Below are positions 8,377 through 18,255 of a DNA stretch of 64,000 nucleotides, piece after piece (position 1 is the stretch's first letter; every line of letters starts with the position of its first letter). The notes beneath the pieces were generated by a model, which was not told where the DNA came from, searched no databases, and was given only the letters and a program-made list of their open reading frames with translations. Source of the DNA: a virus; the IMG/VR virus record IMGVR_UViG_3300044712_002690, positions 1 to 64,000 of that record; one strand, given 5' to 3'. The position numbers were made by a program, and so were the translations under genes.

Positions 8377-11300
8377 TTATACTAAAATAGTAGAACCTGG
8401 AACATGAGTAGCATCTATTCCTGTCTCTCTTGGAGAGACTCCGCCTACTCCAGATCTACCTGGAGCAACTCCAGAAATTCCAATTTGTTTTAAATAGAGT
8501 TTTGCTGTTCCAAATGTATTATTCTCTTTTTGTTGCTCTTGGTCTAAATCAATATCATCAAGAACACCCCATTTATTTCTTATTTGTACTGTACTATCAT
8601 ATGAAGAAAAAGATGGAATCGCAGTATATAATTCTTGTAATAATGATAAATTTCCTGTAGTATCGAATTGACTTGCAAAAGGTTTAGTGGGTCTAACTCT
8701 ACCTGCTTTAACACCTTTCTTAGCATCAAAGGTACCAGTAAATGCGTCACCATAAATTTGTTGACCTAAGAATTTATATTCTTCTAATGTACTTGTCTGT
8801 AATTCAGTAATTGTTTTCTTGTGCTTTTCATCATTAGATAATTTAATATTGATCTGTTCAATTTGATACTCGAGTTTCATATATTCTGCAGCATTTTTAG
8901 GATCTACATTCTCTTGGTTAAGACTTTCTTTCAATTCATCTCTTTGAATTTCAAGATCTATTTTCTGAGTTGCAAGATCAGATTTAGTTTTCTGGAAGTT
9001 AGTTACTTGTGTGTCTAGCTTAACTAATTCTTTTTCAATTTCTTGCAATTGAACAAATGAAGTATCTACAAGAACAAGCAATCCGTGTAATCTATCTACT
9101 TGATCTTTAGTTAATATATCTTGACCTAATTTACTTCCAAATCTTGGATCTTCAAGTAATTCAGAAGTTCCTATAATTGGACTTAATACATCTCTATCAT
9201 TACTTCCTCTAGCACTTTTGTCATAATTTATATGTCCGATAGGAGCATGTGCAACAAATAATCCACCACCTAACGATCCACCAAATGTAGATACTTGCAG
9301 TACTTGACCTAGTGTTTGTCCAGCTATCCCAGCGAGAGAAGGAATTAAACCTTTACTTGATCCACCAGCGTTAAAAAATTCTTGTACATTAATTGCATTT
9401 TTAACACCTTGTTTTTGTTTATAATTATCTTTATGATATGATATAGCTTTTTTATTAAAATATAAGTTAGTTCCTTGATCAGCAGCAGCGCCAGCGTTAC
9501 TTTCATTAGCAATTACTTTTCCGTCAGGTGAAATTAATTGTGATGAAACACTCGCATGAGCATCTGCTTCTGTATCTCCATGCATATTTTTTTCTGCTAC
9601 ATCGTCTAAATTTTTTGTAGTATAAGAATATGTAATTGAATTACGTCTAATATAAGAAAATTGACAATTACTTTGAAAAGGACTTTCAATACTATAATCA
9701 ATTGAATATGTTTGTAAAGAACCTATAGCTTGTTTATCTTCAATATAATATGGTCTATTTAACATAAGTTCTGGACGACCAATTATATCAACATGAATTT
9801 CAAATGCTTTAGAAACAATTCTGTTTAATAATATTTTAGAAAAAGCTGCTGCTTCTTCTTTAGTAGAAATAAATGGATTATGAATTGTTGGTCCTGGGTT
9901 AACTCCATATCTAGTTACAAAATCTGTTCTTGGATTATATTCACCTGCTAATGATAATTCTTTTAATACTCCTCTTGTTATAATAGTAGGAAGTTTATTT
10001 GCTTTAACAATATCCGTTAATTGTTTTCCTACTCCTCTAAACTCATCTCCTGTTTTTCCTGATTCTTGTAATGCTACTCCTTCATATAAATTCATCATCT
10101 GTTTAATTATTTGACCTGTAGCTGATCCAGCGCTTCTATCTTGATCCTCTGCAAATAACGAAGTTAATACAGTTGGATTAGAAGAACCACTTCTTGTAAT
10201 TGTTGTATATCTCTGTACAATATCACTAATTTTTTTAGACAATAAAGCATCAGCAGTAGTAATACCATGTTCATTTAAAAATGCAGAAGATGCAGGAGGA
10301 GGTATTTTTGTTGGATTAACAAATGCAGGATTACCTCCGCTCGTTAACCCTGTTCCTGATAGACCACTGGATAAAGTGGTAATTTTTCCTTTTTTATCTT
10401 TAGTAGAAAAATACTTTAACTCATTGTGTAAATCTGGTGCAATATTATAAAGAACAATCCACCCCTCAATAGTAGTTGATGCTAATTGTGGAATATTATT
10501 AACTACATATTGGCTTCTCTTTGATGCACTAATTTTTGTTAAATCTTGTTGAAGCTCGTCATATGTTTGTTGTAAAGAGCTGTGATAAAATACTAATCCT
10601 TTTTGCTTTGCTAATAGTTTTAAAGCTGCCGTACAACTATCCCATAATTGTTTTATTGTTGCTTGTCCTTTATTAGCATTTAGATTATCCAATAATAATG
10701 AATTAAGTTTTCCATCAAGAAATTTTTGTTTCTTTTTGTTAAGAGCTACAGTAATAGGATCAGAATCTTGTGAACCGAATAATTTATTTGGAAAACCATC
10801 TGCAACATATATTCCTATAGGAAACGATGCTTTATCTTTAGTAGAAGTAGGTGAAGAAATATCTATGTATGCTCCACCGTCACGATAAAAATTACTTAAT
10901 ATATTAGTTACTATACCATCTGTACCAGATATACTTCCAGTTACTACTGCACTTGTCTTGACAAGTTCAGGTTTTAATGTTTCTTGTACACGCATTGTGT
11001 CTTTATTTGTAATAAATAAAGGATAATTTGCTTTTAAATTAAAATAATATGCTTTGTCTTTTATATAAGCAATAGATTCTCCGCCTACTTCATTAACAAA
11101 TACTCTAAATAAGATATCTTCTTCTTGAGCTATTGGGTTTCTTGCTTCAATTTTATCAAAAAATTTAACAGGATGAAAATCATACATATTAGGCTCAATG
11201 AAAATATCCCCCATTGGAGAAGCATACACAACATATTCTGTATCATTTGTTATTTTTTCTATAGCATCATAAACAGTAGTACTATTTTCATCAAATAAAC

Positions 11301-13845
11301 TTAGTTGTGCAATTGAAATTTTTTCTTTTTCAACACCCCTAAATTTCCTTGGCCATATAAAAAATAGCCTTGGTCTAAAATAATTTCTTTGTGTGCCGGG
11401 TTCTTTTTCGTTATCTAGTGTGGTTAATTCAGTAGGACTACCGAAAACCATTTCTCTCAATTTTTCTAAAGGAGAAATAACTATTGAATCTAACAATTCT
11501 GGCTTGCCGGTTTTTGGATTTATAGATGCATTATATACATCTGAAACTCTATGAAAATTATTTATAAAATCGTATGTTAATGCAGGATGAATTCCACAAA
11601 CACCGAATCCTCTGTCTGCTGCCCATCCAGTGATTTCTTGTTTTTCACCAGTATCAAGTGTTTTAAAATTTCTTTTAGCTGCATCAAGAAGAGTAAAATT
11701 TTTTGACCAATACCTTACTGAACTATCATAAAAAGGTTTTAAATTATGTTCAGTTAAATCTTCAATATCAATTTGATTATATTGTAAATATAAATCTGTC
11801 CATGGGCTGAATCTAAAAGAATCTGGGTCTGCTAAATAGGCTTTATTTTTTACAAACCAGTTATTAAATTCAAATGATGAAACAAGTGTGGTCTTTGCTT
11901 CATCAGTTTCAGATATATTTGAAATTGGAACAAGTTCTACTCTTCTGTTTCTATAATCATGCCACTCAAGCCCTGGTTCATAAGATTTACCATTTACTGT
12001 GAATCCAGCGGGACAAAAACCATGATTAGCTCTATTTGTAAGATCGTAGTCGCTTAACGAAATTGGATCTTGTTTTTGTATGTCTCCTTGATCAGTGATT
12101 TTTATAGGAATAAAGTTTCTATTATTTTTATTAGGACCCGGTTCAATTGGTGATTGCTTACCTTTACCTTCTACTTCTGGATGTAATTGCTCTTCTTTTA
12201 TTCCTTGTTGTATTAACCACTTACGAACAGCTGTTGCTCTATCTCTAGATAAAATTTCATTATAAACTACACCACCATTTAAATCAGTATAACCAACAAG
12301 TTTAAAAACTGTTGTGCTCATACTTTTAAGATATGTAAGCATATTGTTTAATTCTCTTTCATTATGCTTAATATATCCTTGCGACCCTTTCAAGGGATCA
12401 CGTGAATCATAACTAAATAGGATTGGATATACTTTAGGCCCTGCTTTTTTAGTAAGTGCTGGTCCTTTACCTACACGTTGTAAAGGAAAATCTCTAATCA
12501 TTTGACCATCAGTATATAATTGTTCAGGATTAACATCAGTTTTAAACTCATGCGCAGTCCTAAAAACATTCATATACTTTTTTTCACGTGTATCTTTTTG
12601 TGAAACATTATATGGTATTTCGGGATTACCGTCTTGTGATTTAAATGTATTTGCGGGTGTGTAGTAAAAATGATAATTAACTATTTTCTCTACAACTTTA
12701 GTATCCCTACTAAAAAAAATAGTTTTCACTAATGTAGGAAAATCACCTCTAATTCCTTGATATACATAATGTTGAGCATTTGCAAAATTAGTTGCTCGTG
12801 ATTCCATAGCTCGTGCCCTAATAATTGAGCCTCTTTCTGTAAATTTTCTTCTTTTAAATATTTGTATAGGATCTCCTGCTTGTAGTGTTATTGTTTGCTC
12901 TGACCCGTAAATTTTACCTTCATTAAATCCTATTACCACACCCGTAAAACCAAAATACCAATAAGAAGAAAATCTTCCTTTGTAAAATACAAATACAGGA
13001 TCTCTAAAATCAAAAATAATTTCACCTATTTTTTTAGATAGCCCACTATGATGTTTAATATCATAAAGCATTTGTGTAACACCAAGTGTTTTATCTTGTT
13101 TTAAATTTTTAAAAGATTGGCTTATTGAATTAACTGTATTAATAACATCTTTACCAATAAAATCTTTACCAACTACTCCTAACAATCCTTGGCCAATATC
13201 AATAGTAGTTGCTCCTTTAATAGTTGCACTATCAGATGAAGTCATTTTCATAGAAGATGCAGGTTTTTGTAACCATTCATAATCATAAGTTTGTAATATA
13301 CTTTTATCTTCTCTCCAAGAACCTTGATTTTTTGGTCCAACTAAATCTGTAGGATTTACAGTGTATTTACCGCGAGGATTAGCTAATGTTATATCGCACA
13401 TTCCACCATTATCAAGCGAATACTGAGAACTAACTCGAATAACATCTTTAGTGACTTCAGCACCACAAATAAATACTCTACATTCAGGACTTAAATTAAT
13501 GAGTGTAGTACCGTCTGTTTTCTCTCTTTCAATATTTTCTACTGGATAACTAAGATCAAATGTACCAAAAACAGTACCTTCACTAGACTTTTCTTTTGTA
13601 GAAGAAGCTTGGGTGGGTTTTTCTTCTGCGGATAAATTTTTTATAAACTTTTCTCTGGGTCCTACATTTCCACCTGTATTTAAAAGAGGAGTAATATTAC
13701 TTCCTTGATCCTCATAAGGAGTAGTAACATTACTTCTTTGATTTTCATAAGGAGTAACATTACTTTCAGGTTTTGCTATTTCATAAGGAATAGAATATAA
13801 TCCTGTTTCATAACCAGGCTGTGGTATAGGAGGTTTAAAAGCCAT
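8377..13845 (-). CDS. Giant tail hub protein with an embedded OmpA-like peptidoglycan-binding domain
   Basis: At 1822 residues this is the largest protein of the window. Residues 10-70 carry a three-fold repeat of the type SNVTPYENQ. From about residue 120, 'FICGAEVTKDVIRVS' with 'GGMCDITLANPRGKYTV' resembles the first domain of gp27/gpD hub proteins. Residues about 470-585 form an OmpA_C-like domain with T520-D521, N529, L532-S533, R536-A537 and a closing N-R-N-F; the Asp and Arg that bind diaminopimelate in OmpA are present. A later hub-like section contains 'SPFQSNCQFSYIRRNSITY'. Residues about 1590-1680 are a coiled coil. The ATG overlaps the preceding stop (TAATG). It probably forms the central hub and may anchor to the cell wall during injection. 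Confidence 0.75.
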   Translation of the reverse strand: MAFKPPIPQPGYETGLYSIPYEIAKPESNVTPYENQRSNVTTPYEDQGSNITPLLNTGGNVGPREKFIKNLSAEEKPTQASSTKEKSSEGTVFGTFDLSYPVENIEREKTDGTTLINLSPECRVFICGAEVTKDVIRVSSQYSLDNGGMCDITLANPRGKYTVNPTDLVGPKNQGSWREDKSILQTYDYEWLQKPASSMKMTSSDSATIKGATTIDIGQGLLGVVGKDFIGKDVINTVNSISQSFKNLKQDKTLGVTQMLYDIKHHSGLSKKIGEIIFDFRDPVFVFYKGRFSSYWYFGFTGVVIGFNEGKIYGSEQTITLQAGDPIQIFKRRKFTERGSIIRARAMESRATNFANAQHYVYQGIRGDFPTLVKTIFFSRDTKVVEKIVNYHFYYTPANTFKSQDGNPEIPYNVSQKDTREKKYMNVFRTAHEFKTDVNPEQLYTDGQMIRDFPLQRVGKGPALTKKAGPKVYPILFSYDSRDPLKGSQGYIKHNERELNNMLTYLKSMSTTVFKLVGYTDLNGGVVYNEILSRDRATAVRKWLIQQGIKEEQLHPEVEGKGKQSPIEPGPNKNNRNFIPIKITDQGDIQKQDPISLSDYDLTNRANHGFCPAGFTVNGKSYEPGLEWHDYRNRRVELVPISNISETDEAKTTLVSSFEFNNWFVKNKAYLADPDSFRFSPWTDLYLQYNQIDIEDLTEHNLKPFYDSSVRYWSKNFTLLDAAKRNFKTLDTGEKQEITGWAADRGFGVCGIHPALTYDFINNFHRVSDVYNASINPKTGKPELLDSIVISPLEKLREMVFGSPTELTTLDNEKEPGTQRNYFRPRLFFIWPRKFRGVEKEKISIAQLSLFDENSTTVYDAIEKITNDTEYVVYASPMGDIFIEPNMYDFHPVKFFDKIEARNPIAQEEDILFRVFVNEVGGESIAYIKDKAYYFNLKANYPLFITNKDTMRVQETLKPELVKTSAVVTGSISGTDGIVTNILSNFYRDGGAYIDISSPTSTKDKASFPIGIYVADGFPNKLFGSQDSDPITVALNKKKQKFLDGKLNSLLLDNLNANKGQATIKQLWDSCTAALKLLAKQKGLVFYHSSLQQTYDELQQDLTKISASKRSQYVVNNIPQLASTTIEGWIVLYNIAPDLHNELKYFSTKDKKGKITTLSSGLSGTGLTSGGNPAFVNPTKIPPPASSAFLNEHGITTADALLSKKISDIVQRYTTITRSGSSNPTVLTSLFAEDQDRSAGSATGQIIKQMMNLYEGVALQESGKTGDEFRGVGKQLTDIVKANKLPTIITRGVLKELSLAGEYNPRTDFVTRYGVNPGPTIHNPFISTKEEAAAFSKILLNRIVSKAFEIHVDIIGRPELMLNRPYYIEDKQAIGSLQTYSIDYSIESPFQSNCQFSYIRRNSITYSYTTKNLDDVAEKNMHGDTEADAHASVSSQLISPDGKVIANESNAGAAADQGTNLYFNKKAISYHKDNYKQKQGVKNAINVQEFFNAGGSSKGLIPSLAGIAGQTLGQVLQVSTFGGSLGGGLFVAHAPIGHINYDKSARGSNDRDVLSPIIGTSELLEDPRFGSKLGQDILTKDQVDRLHGLLVLVDTSFVQLQEIEKELVKLDTQVTNFQKTKSDLATQKIDLEIQRDELKESLNQENVDPKNAAEYMKLEYQIEQINIKLSNDEKHKKTITELQTSTLEEYKFLGQQIYGDAFTGTFDAKKGVKAGRVRPTKPFASQFDTTGNLSLLQELYTAIPSFSSYDSTVQIRNKWGVLDDIDLDQEQQKENNTFGTAKLYLKQIGISGVAPGRSGVGGVSPRETGIDATHVPGSTILV

Positions 13846-14672
13846 TAAAATGCTCCTAAAATACCATTAACTATATTAGCTGTTCCAGTATACATTCCTG
13901 CTACTCTTTGTACAATAGTAACAGGTTTCATATTTTCTATAATATATGTAAAAGAATATTGTACTGTTTGTGCGTCTTCAGCAGATTCAGGAACACTAAA
14001 ATCCGTAAAATATCCCTCACAAATTACACCTGTGGGAAATTGCTTAGTGTACATTTTAATATATTTAACATTATAGTGTTCAAGACCTTGATCATCAGTA
14101 TAATATGGAGGTTGATCAGCGAGATCTTTTAATCTTTGTAAGAACTTTCTAGGCGAGTTATTTAATTTATTTCCATGACTACCTGCAGCTAATTTTTGTG
14201 CAAAAGGTTGAGAGGGATTCCACTTATTAATTTGAAGTTGTACACGTCTTTGATTAACTTCATTATTAACACCTGTCTTAAAAGATCCATAGGTTTGGTC
14301 AAGACTTTGTTTAAATCCTCTTGTATCCCCACGAAGTAAATTAAATGTATTTGATTGAACGCTATCACTATCTGATTGGATTTGCACCCAACCAACACTT
14401 CCATCACAAGTAAGCGTTTTAACATCTTGTCTATAATGGAAAGTTACAATAGATCCAGCAGTGTGTGTTCTATTTTGTATATACCTATCTTCTATTTGAA
14501 TTCGTGTAGGATTAATCCACATTTCATACCAAGAGGCAGCAGTTTGATATGTATCACCTGCAATTCCACCACTAACAATATTACCAAAAGGTTTAGCAAA
14601 TTTTCCTATAGACCCTTGGTTTTGTAATAAATTCGATGAAAATTGAAAAGGAGTTAATTTTAATCCTGCCAT
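13845..14672 (-). CDS. Tail/baseplate protein between tape measure and hub
   Basis: The 275-residue protein lies between the tape measure and the hub genes, where contractile phages encode tube-end or hub-adaptor proteins (P2 gpU/gpX or T4 gp48/gp53/gp54 equivalents). It is beta-rich, with 'YEMWINPTRIQIEDRYIQNRTHTAGSIV' cut into strands and a late segment 'GYFTDFSVPESAEDAQTVQY' reminiscent of tube-like folds. I do not see a LysM motif. The stop codon overlaps the hub start, so the two are translated together. Confidence 0.6.
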   Translation of the reverse strand: MAGLKLTPFQFSSNLLQNQGSIGKFAKPFGNIVSGGIAGDTYQTAASWYEMWINPTRIQIEDRYIQNRTHTAGSIVTFHYRQDVKTLTCDGSVGWVQIQSDSDSVQSNTFNLLRGDTRGFKQSLDQTYGSFKTGVNNEVNQRRVQLQINKWNPSQPFAQKLAAGSHGNKLNNSPRKFLQRLKDLADQPPYYTDDQGLEHYNVKYIKMYTKQFPTGVICEGYFTDFSVPESAEDAQTVQYSFTYIIENMKPVTIVQRVAGMYTGTANIVNGILGAF

Positions 14673-14681
14673 ACTCCTACC

Positions 14682-16826
14682 TTATCCTATACCATCTCTA
14701 GATTTAGCAATTGCATCTTCAATACCCCGTAACACACCGCTTTCTCCTATTACACCCCCATAAAAATTATTTACAACATGAATAGTATTAGGATTATCTA
14801 TGCTTGTCTGCTCTTGTCCTCTACCTCTAGGTCCTCTTCCTTGCCCTCTGCTTGGCCGCATTCTTCCTCGAGGAGACCTGTCACTTTCTGCAGCAATTGG
14901 TTCATCAGCAGAAAATCCTAATTTTTCTTCAGCTAATCTTTGTGCATGTGAAGGGTCTAAAACACTAAATGCTCCTCCTACTGTGCTTGCTGCTGCTTTT
15001 ATATAACCTCTTGTTCTTGCTTGCCCTTGTCTATCCATTTCTTCTGCTATTTTCCAACCTTTCCTACCACCTGTTATATAAAGACCTATTTGTCTTGGTA
15101 TCATAAATAAATTTTGTATAATGGATAGTAACAATCCTGTTACTGCAAACATTAATTTTTGTTTTACTCCCTCAAAGTCTGCTAATTTTCCTAATAAATT
15201 TCTATTACTTAAATTTGCTTGAATAAGTTTTTTAGCATTCTCATTTTCTGCATTTTTCAACTGATCTATAGGTGTCGAAAAAAGAAGCTTCATTCCTGCT
15301 TCATCTAGATTAATAATACCTGATTTTCTAAGCAGTTCAGCATACATTCCACGGTTTTCAGGAGCTACTTTTTCAAGAAGTTCTTTAGCTACACGCAGAG
15401 TTGAAAGTGTTGCTTCATCACCTGATAAGTTTTGTCCTGATTCAAGTGTTCCAGCAGAAGTTTTACTCCATTTTAGTGGTCCACCATAAGTCATCATATC
15501 AAATTGTTCACCTGGTGTTCCTTTCATTCCTGCCATTTGTGCATAAAATAATTTCATAGCTGGATCCATTCTGCTTCTCATACTAAGCATATTTTCTGTA
15601 GCTGCACCTAATTGTGAGCGAGTAACACCTAATTGTTGTAAAACCCCTCTTTCTTTATATAATTTAACTGCTGTTGTTAATGTACTAACAACAATTTTTT
15701 CATCAACATTAATAAAACGTAATTTTTCAGAAATAGCAGACGATTGATCTAGCAAATAGTCTAATGGAATACCAGCATCTTTTGCTTGATTTTTAAATAT
15801 TGCAGATAACCTATTAATATGCTCCCAACTTTTTTCAATCGTACCAGAAGAATTGATCATTCTATCTGTTACATTTTTTGCTAGTTCATCGCCATATAAC
15901 TTACTGTTAGCTGCAAACTCTTGTATTTCTTTCAACAGCCCAGCAGAAGAGGTACTTGTTATACCTAAACCGACAGTACTTTGTGAATATTTTTCTGCTT
16001 CCTCAAAAGTTAAATTGGGCTGATTAATACTGATTTTGTCATTTCTTCCTGTTCTTGCGCTTAATCTTGTATTCATAACACTTTGTCGCATACCAATTTG
16101 TGTTTGAAACAATATAGCATCAACAACAGCTTCTATTATACTTCCTCCCAACATGGAACCTACTTTTGCAGCACGTGCCATTTTAGGATGAGATTTTTGA
16201 AATTTTTCAGATTGTGCTAAAACTCCTAGTGCTTGTGTAGGCATAGTTCCTATGCCCTTCATTACACCGGCTAAGGATCCCCCTGCCATTTTATTGAATG
16301 CAGAAATAGCTGTTTGTAGTTTAAGCTCTTGCATTTTAAGTTTTTGTTGTTTTTCTAATTGTTTAGTTTGATCTTGTTTTTGTTTAGATTGTTTTTCTTC
16401 TTCTTTACTAATAGCAGCAATAGCTGATTGAAAGGCTTTAATATTTTTTTGTCTTTTTTCTTCCGCTTTAGATAATTTTGTAGCTGAATCAACTTGTTTT
16501 TCAGTTAATTTTAATGCTTGCTGTATAAATTTTATAGATTCTTTTAATGACATATTAGTTTTCTGTTGTATAGATTGAATCGTTATACTAGCAGCAGGTA
16601 ATTGATCTAATGTAGTACTTAAATCTTTATAGATTGTTTTTTGTTGTTCCAATGCAGTTGCAATATTTTCATTAGCTTCTAAAAATTTTTTAGACTCTTC
16701 ATTAGTTAATTTATACAATTGAAGAATAGCATCTAGTGAGGCTTGTTCAGACTGCATTGTGTCGCCAGTAGATTTAGTCAGTTTATTGACATCCATCATT
16801 ATATCATCTAATTTAGGATCAGGCAT
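14682..16826 (-). CDS. Tail tape measure protein
   Basis: The 714-residue protein has a long helical N-terminal half (residues 1-190) full of Lys, Glu, Gln and Ser, a central Ala/Gly-rich section and a hydrophobic membrane-capable segment near residues 560-590 ('LMFAVTGLLLSIIQNLFMI'). It follows the frameshifted chaperone pair, as expected. By the usual 0.15 nm per residue rule the tail would be about 107 nm. Near the C-terminus (about residues 648-672) is an Arg/Gly/Pro-rich tract encoded by locally GC-rich DNA. No peptidase or transglycosylase motif was recognised. Confidence 0.85.
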   Translation of the reverse strand: MPDPKLDDIMMDVNKLTKSTGDTMQSEQASLDAILQLYKLTNEESKKFLEANENIATALEQQKTIYKDLSTTLDQLPAASITIQSIQQKTNMSLKESIKFIQQALKLTEKQVDSATKLSKAEEKRQKNIKAFQSAIAAISKEEEKQSKQKQDQTKQLEKQQKLKMQELKLQTAISAFNKMAGGSLAGVMKGIGTMPTQALGVLAQSEKFQKSHPKMARAAKVGSMLGGSIIEAVVDAILFQTQIGMRQSVMNTRLSARTGRNDKISINQPNLTFEEAEKYSQSTVGLGITSTSSAGLLKEIQEFAANSKLYGDELAKNVTDRMINSSGTIEKSWEHINRLSAIFKNQAKDAGIPLDYLLDQSSAISEKLRFINVDEKIVVSTLTTAVKLYKERGVLQQLGVTRSQLGAATENMLSMRSRMDPAMKLFYAQMAGMKGTPGEQFDMMTYGGPLKWSKTSAGTLESGQNLSGDEATLSTLRVAKELLEKVAPENRGMYAELLRKSGIINLDEAGMKLLFSTPIDQLKNAENENAKKLIQANLSNRNLLGKLADFEGVKQKLMFAVTGLLLSIIQNLFMIPRQIGLYITGGRKGWKIAEEMDRQGQARTRGYIKAAASTVGGAFSVLDPSHAQRLAEEKLGFSADEPIAAESDRSPRGRMRPSRGQGRGPRGRGQEQTSIDNPNTIHVVNNFYGGVIGESGVLRGIEDAIAKSRDGIG

Positions 16827-16834
16827 AATAACTC

Positions 16835-17251
16835 CTATATACTAATAGCTATTCCATCTTCAATATTTATTCTATTTTTAAATTCATCTTTTGGTATAAG
16901 AATCTCACCTGTGTCTTCTTTTACTAAACCTTTTCTTGGATCATAATAAGCATTAGATTTTGCTATTGTAGTATCACCTACTTTAACTTGATCAGCTAAA
17001 CCTTCCTTTTTATTATGTTCTTTTTGTTCTATAAATTCTCTGTACTCTTCAAAATTTTCAGGTGCAATAATACTAGCTATTAATTCAGCTTGCGGCTCTA
17101 AATTTTCCTTCCAATCTCTATATTCTTTATATCTATGCGCTCTAATCGCAACCAACCAGTAGAAATAAGGAAGTTTTTGTATTTCTTCAGCATAGGGATT
17201 CCAACCGTTTAACGCGCAGATGAATAATTTCATGAAGTTGAAGTCGCCCAT
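16835..17251 (-). CDS. Tape-measure chaperone, downstream frame (T part, made by -1 frameshift)
   Basis: The 138-residue reading frame begins with 'MGDFNFMKLF' but no good ribosome binding site precedes its ATG. The frame stays open upstream to a slippery heptamer at the end of the preceding gene. A -1 shift there adds 'LLSRPFEEWKDADEL' and joins the two frames into a product of about 376 residues (16835-17964). This mirrors lambda gpG/gpGT and P2 gpE/E'. The long form should chaperone the tape measure during tail assembly. Independent translation from 17251 cannot be excluded. Confidence 0.8.
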   Translation of the reverse strand: MGDFNFMKLFICALNGWNPYAEEIQKLPYFYWLVAIRAHRYKEYRDWKENLEPQAELIASIIAPENFEEYREFIEQKEHNKKEGLADQVKVGDTTIAKSNAYYDPRKGLVKEDTGEILIPKDEFKNRINIEDGIAISI

Positions 17252-17289
17252 AAGCTCATCTGCATCTTTCCACTCTTCAAACGGACGAC

Positions 17290-17964
17290 TTAGGAGTTTT
17301 TTAATTTTGTAACCGCTTGGTCTCTTTCTCTTTCAACTTCATCATATTTTATATAGAGTGTGTCTATAACGACTGGAGGCATCCCCACAAGATATGACCT
17401 TAAAAATCGCTTGACTGCAATGATATAGTCAATCTTCGAAGGATAGTTTGTAGGTTGTATTTCAGGAAAGAAATCGTAAATAGGAATATCATCAATGGCC
17501 TCAATAGAATATACTACTTTTGAAAAGACAACCGCTACTAATCGTCCAGCTTCGGTTTCTATACTATCCTTTAGATCATCCATTGCTAAGAGCAAATCAC
17601 CTTGGTCAAGCGCTCTTAGTGTCCATCTGTGTCCGAAGACCTCAAATGTTTTTCTTAATTCTCCTTTTACAAGTAATTCTTTAAGAATATCTCTTGGATG
17701 TGATGGAGAACCTTCATGTTTCTTTTTTATTAACTCAGCTTCAGTTTGTAATCTTTCCTCAGCTAAGTTCTCTTTACTAATTGCTTTAGCGACCTCAGCA
17801 TCTATTTCAGCTTTACGGTCTCTTGTAATAAATTGAGATTCTTTGTGTAGTTCAAGTTCCTCAGCTTCCATTTGAATAGGTTGGACTTGTTGAGGAACTT
17901 GACCATCAAAACCTTGCTTAGTTAAAAAGTCAGTAGGAAAGACACTTGTGTTTTCCTGTTTCAT
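17290..17964 (-). CDS. Tape-measure chaperone, upstream frame (G part)
   Basis: The 224-residue protein lies between the tube and the tape measure. It has a charged helical N-terminal part (residues 35-95), a compact domain beginning 'ELRKTFEVFGHRWTLRAL', and a C-terminal helix 'YDEVERERDQAVTKLKNS'. The sentence 'GHRWTLRALDQGDLLLAMD' is typical of tail assembly chaperones of contractile phages. The slippery heptamer covers its last sense codons, so most ribosomes make this short form and a minority make the fusion with the next frame. Confidence 0.8.
   Translation of the reverse strand: MKQENTSVFPTDFLTKQGFDGQVPQQVQPIQMEAEELELHKESQFITRDRKAEIDAEVAKAISKENLAEERLQTEAELIKKKHEGSPSHPRDILKELLVKGELRKTFEVFGHRWTLRALDQGDLLLAMDDLKDSIETEAGRLVAVVFSKVVYSIEAIDDIPIYDFFPEIQPTNYPSKIDYIIAVKRFLRSYLVGMPPVVIDTLYIKYDEVERERDQAVTKLKNS
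17296..17302 (-). promoter_or_regulatory. Programmed -1 frameshift site, heptamer A AAA AAC
   Basis: On the minus strand the end of the upstream chaperone gene reads TTA AAA AAC TCC TAA. The heptamer A AAA AAC is in the correct zero-frame phase (X XXY YYZ) six bases before the stop codon. Slipping back one base continues in frame into the downstream chaperone ORF without a stop. I did not identify a stimulatory stem-loop or pseudoknot. Confidence 0.8.
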
Positions 17965-17989
17965 TTAATTTCTCCTTCATTTTTTAATG

Positions 17990-18253
17990 TTAGTCTGCAA
18001 ATGGAGTACCATGTAAATCTGTATAATACTCTATTGCGCCTTCAACCGCATTTATTATTCTAGGATCAGTAACTTCTGCTCCTAATTCATCAGTGATAGT
18101 ATGCTCAGGAAATTTTGCAGTATAAATATTATTTTCAACATTTATTTTCCAAACTTCTGTAACTGCTACGCTAATGACATTTTTATCATTGACATGAATA
18201 TAATCTTCACCAGCTAATTTTTTGTAAAATTGATCTAAAACTTGTGATTTCAT
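17990..18253 (-). CDS. Small leader-bearing protein between tube and chaperone genes
   Basis: The 87-residue protein starts 'MKSQVLDQFYKKLAGEDY', almost the same as the start of the plus-strand gene at 59682. The remainder is a short alpha/beta domain. Its ATG lies just 2 bases from the stop of the tube gene, so it should be expressed at tube levels. The shared leader suggests a common targeting or processing signal rather than a common function. The family is unknown. Confidence 0.65.
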   Translation of the reverse strand: MKSQVLDQFYKKLAGEDYIHVNDKNVISVAVTEVWKINVENNIYTAKFPEHTITDELGAEVTDPRIINAVEGAIEYYTDLHGTPFAD

Positions 18254-18255
18254 TA

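Noticed and set aside
8377-13845. Lysozyme or peptidase domain in the giant hub
   Set aside because: I searched the sequence for E-x8-D/C-x5-T lysozyme, NlpC/P60 and LysM patterns by eye and found none; only the OmpA-like domain is convincing.
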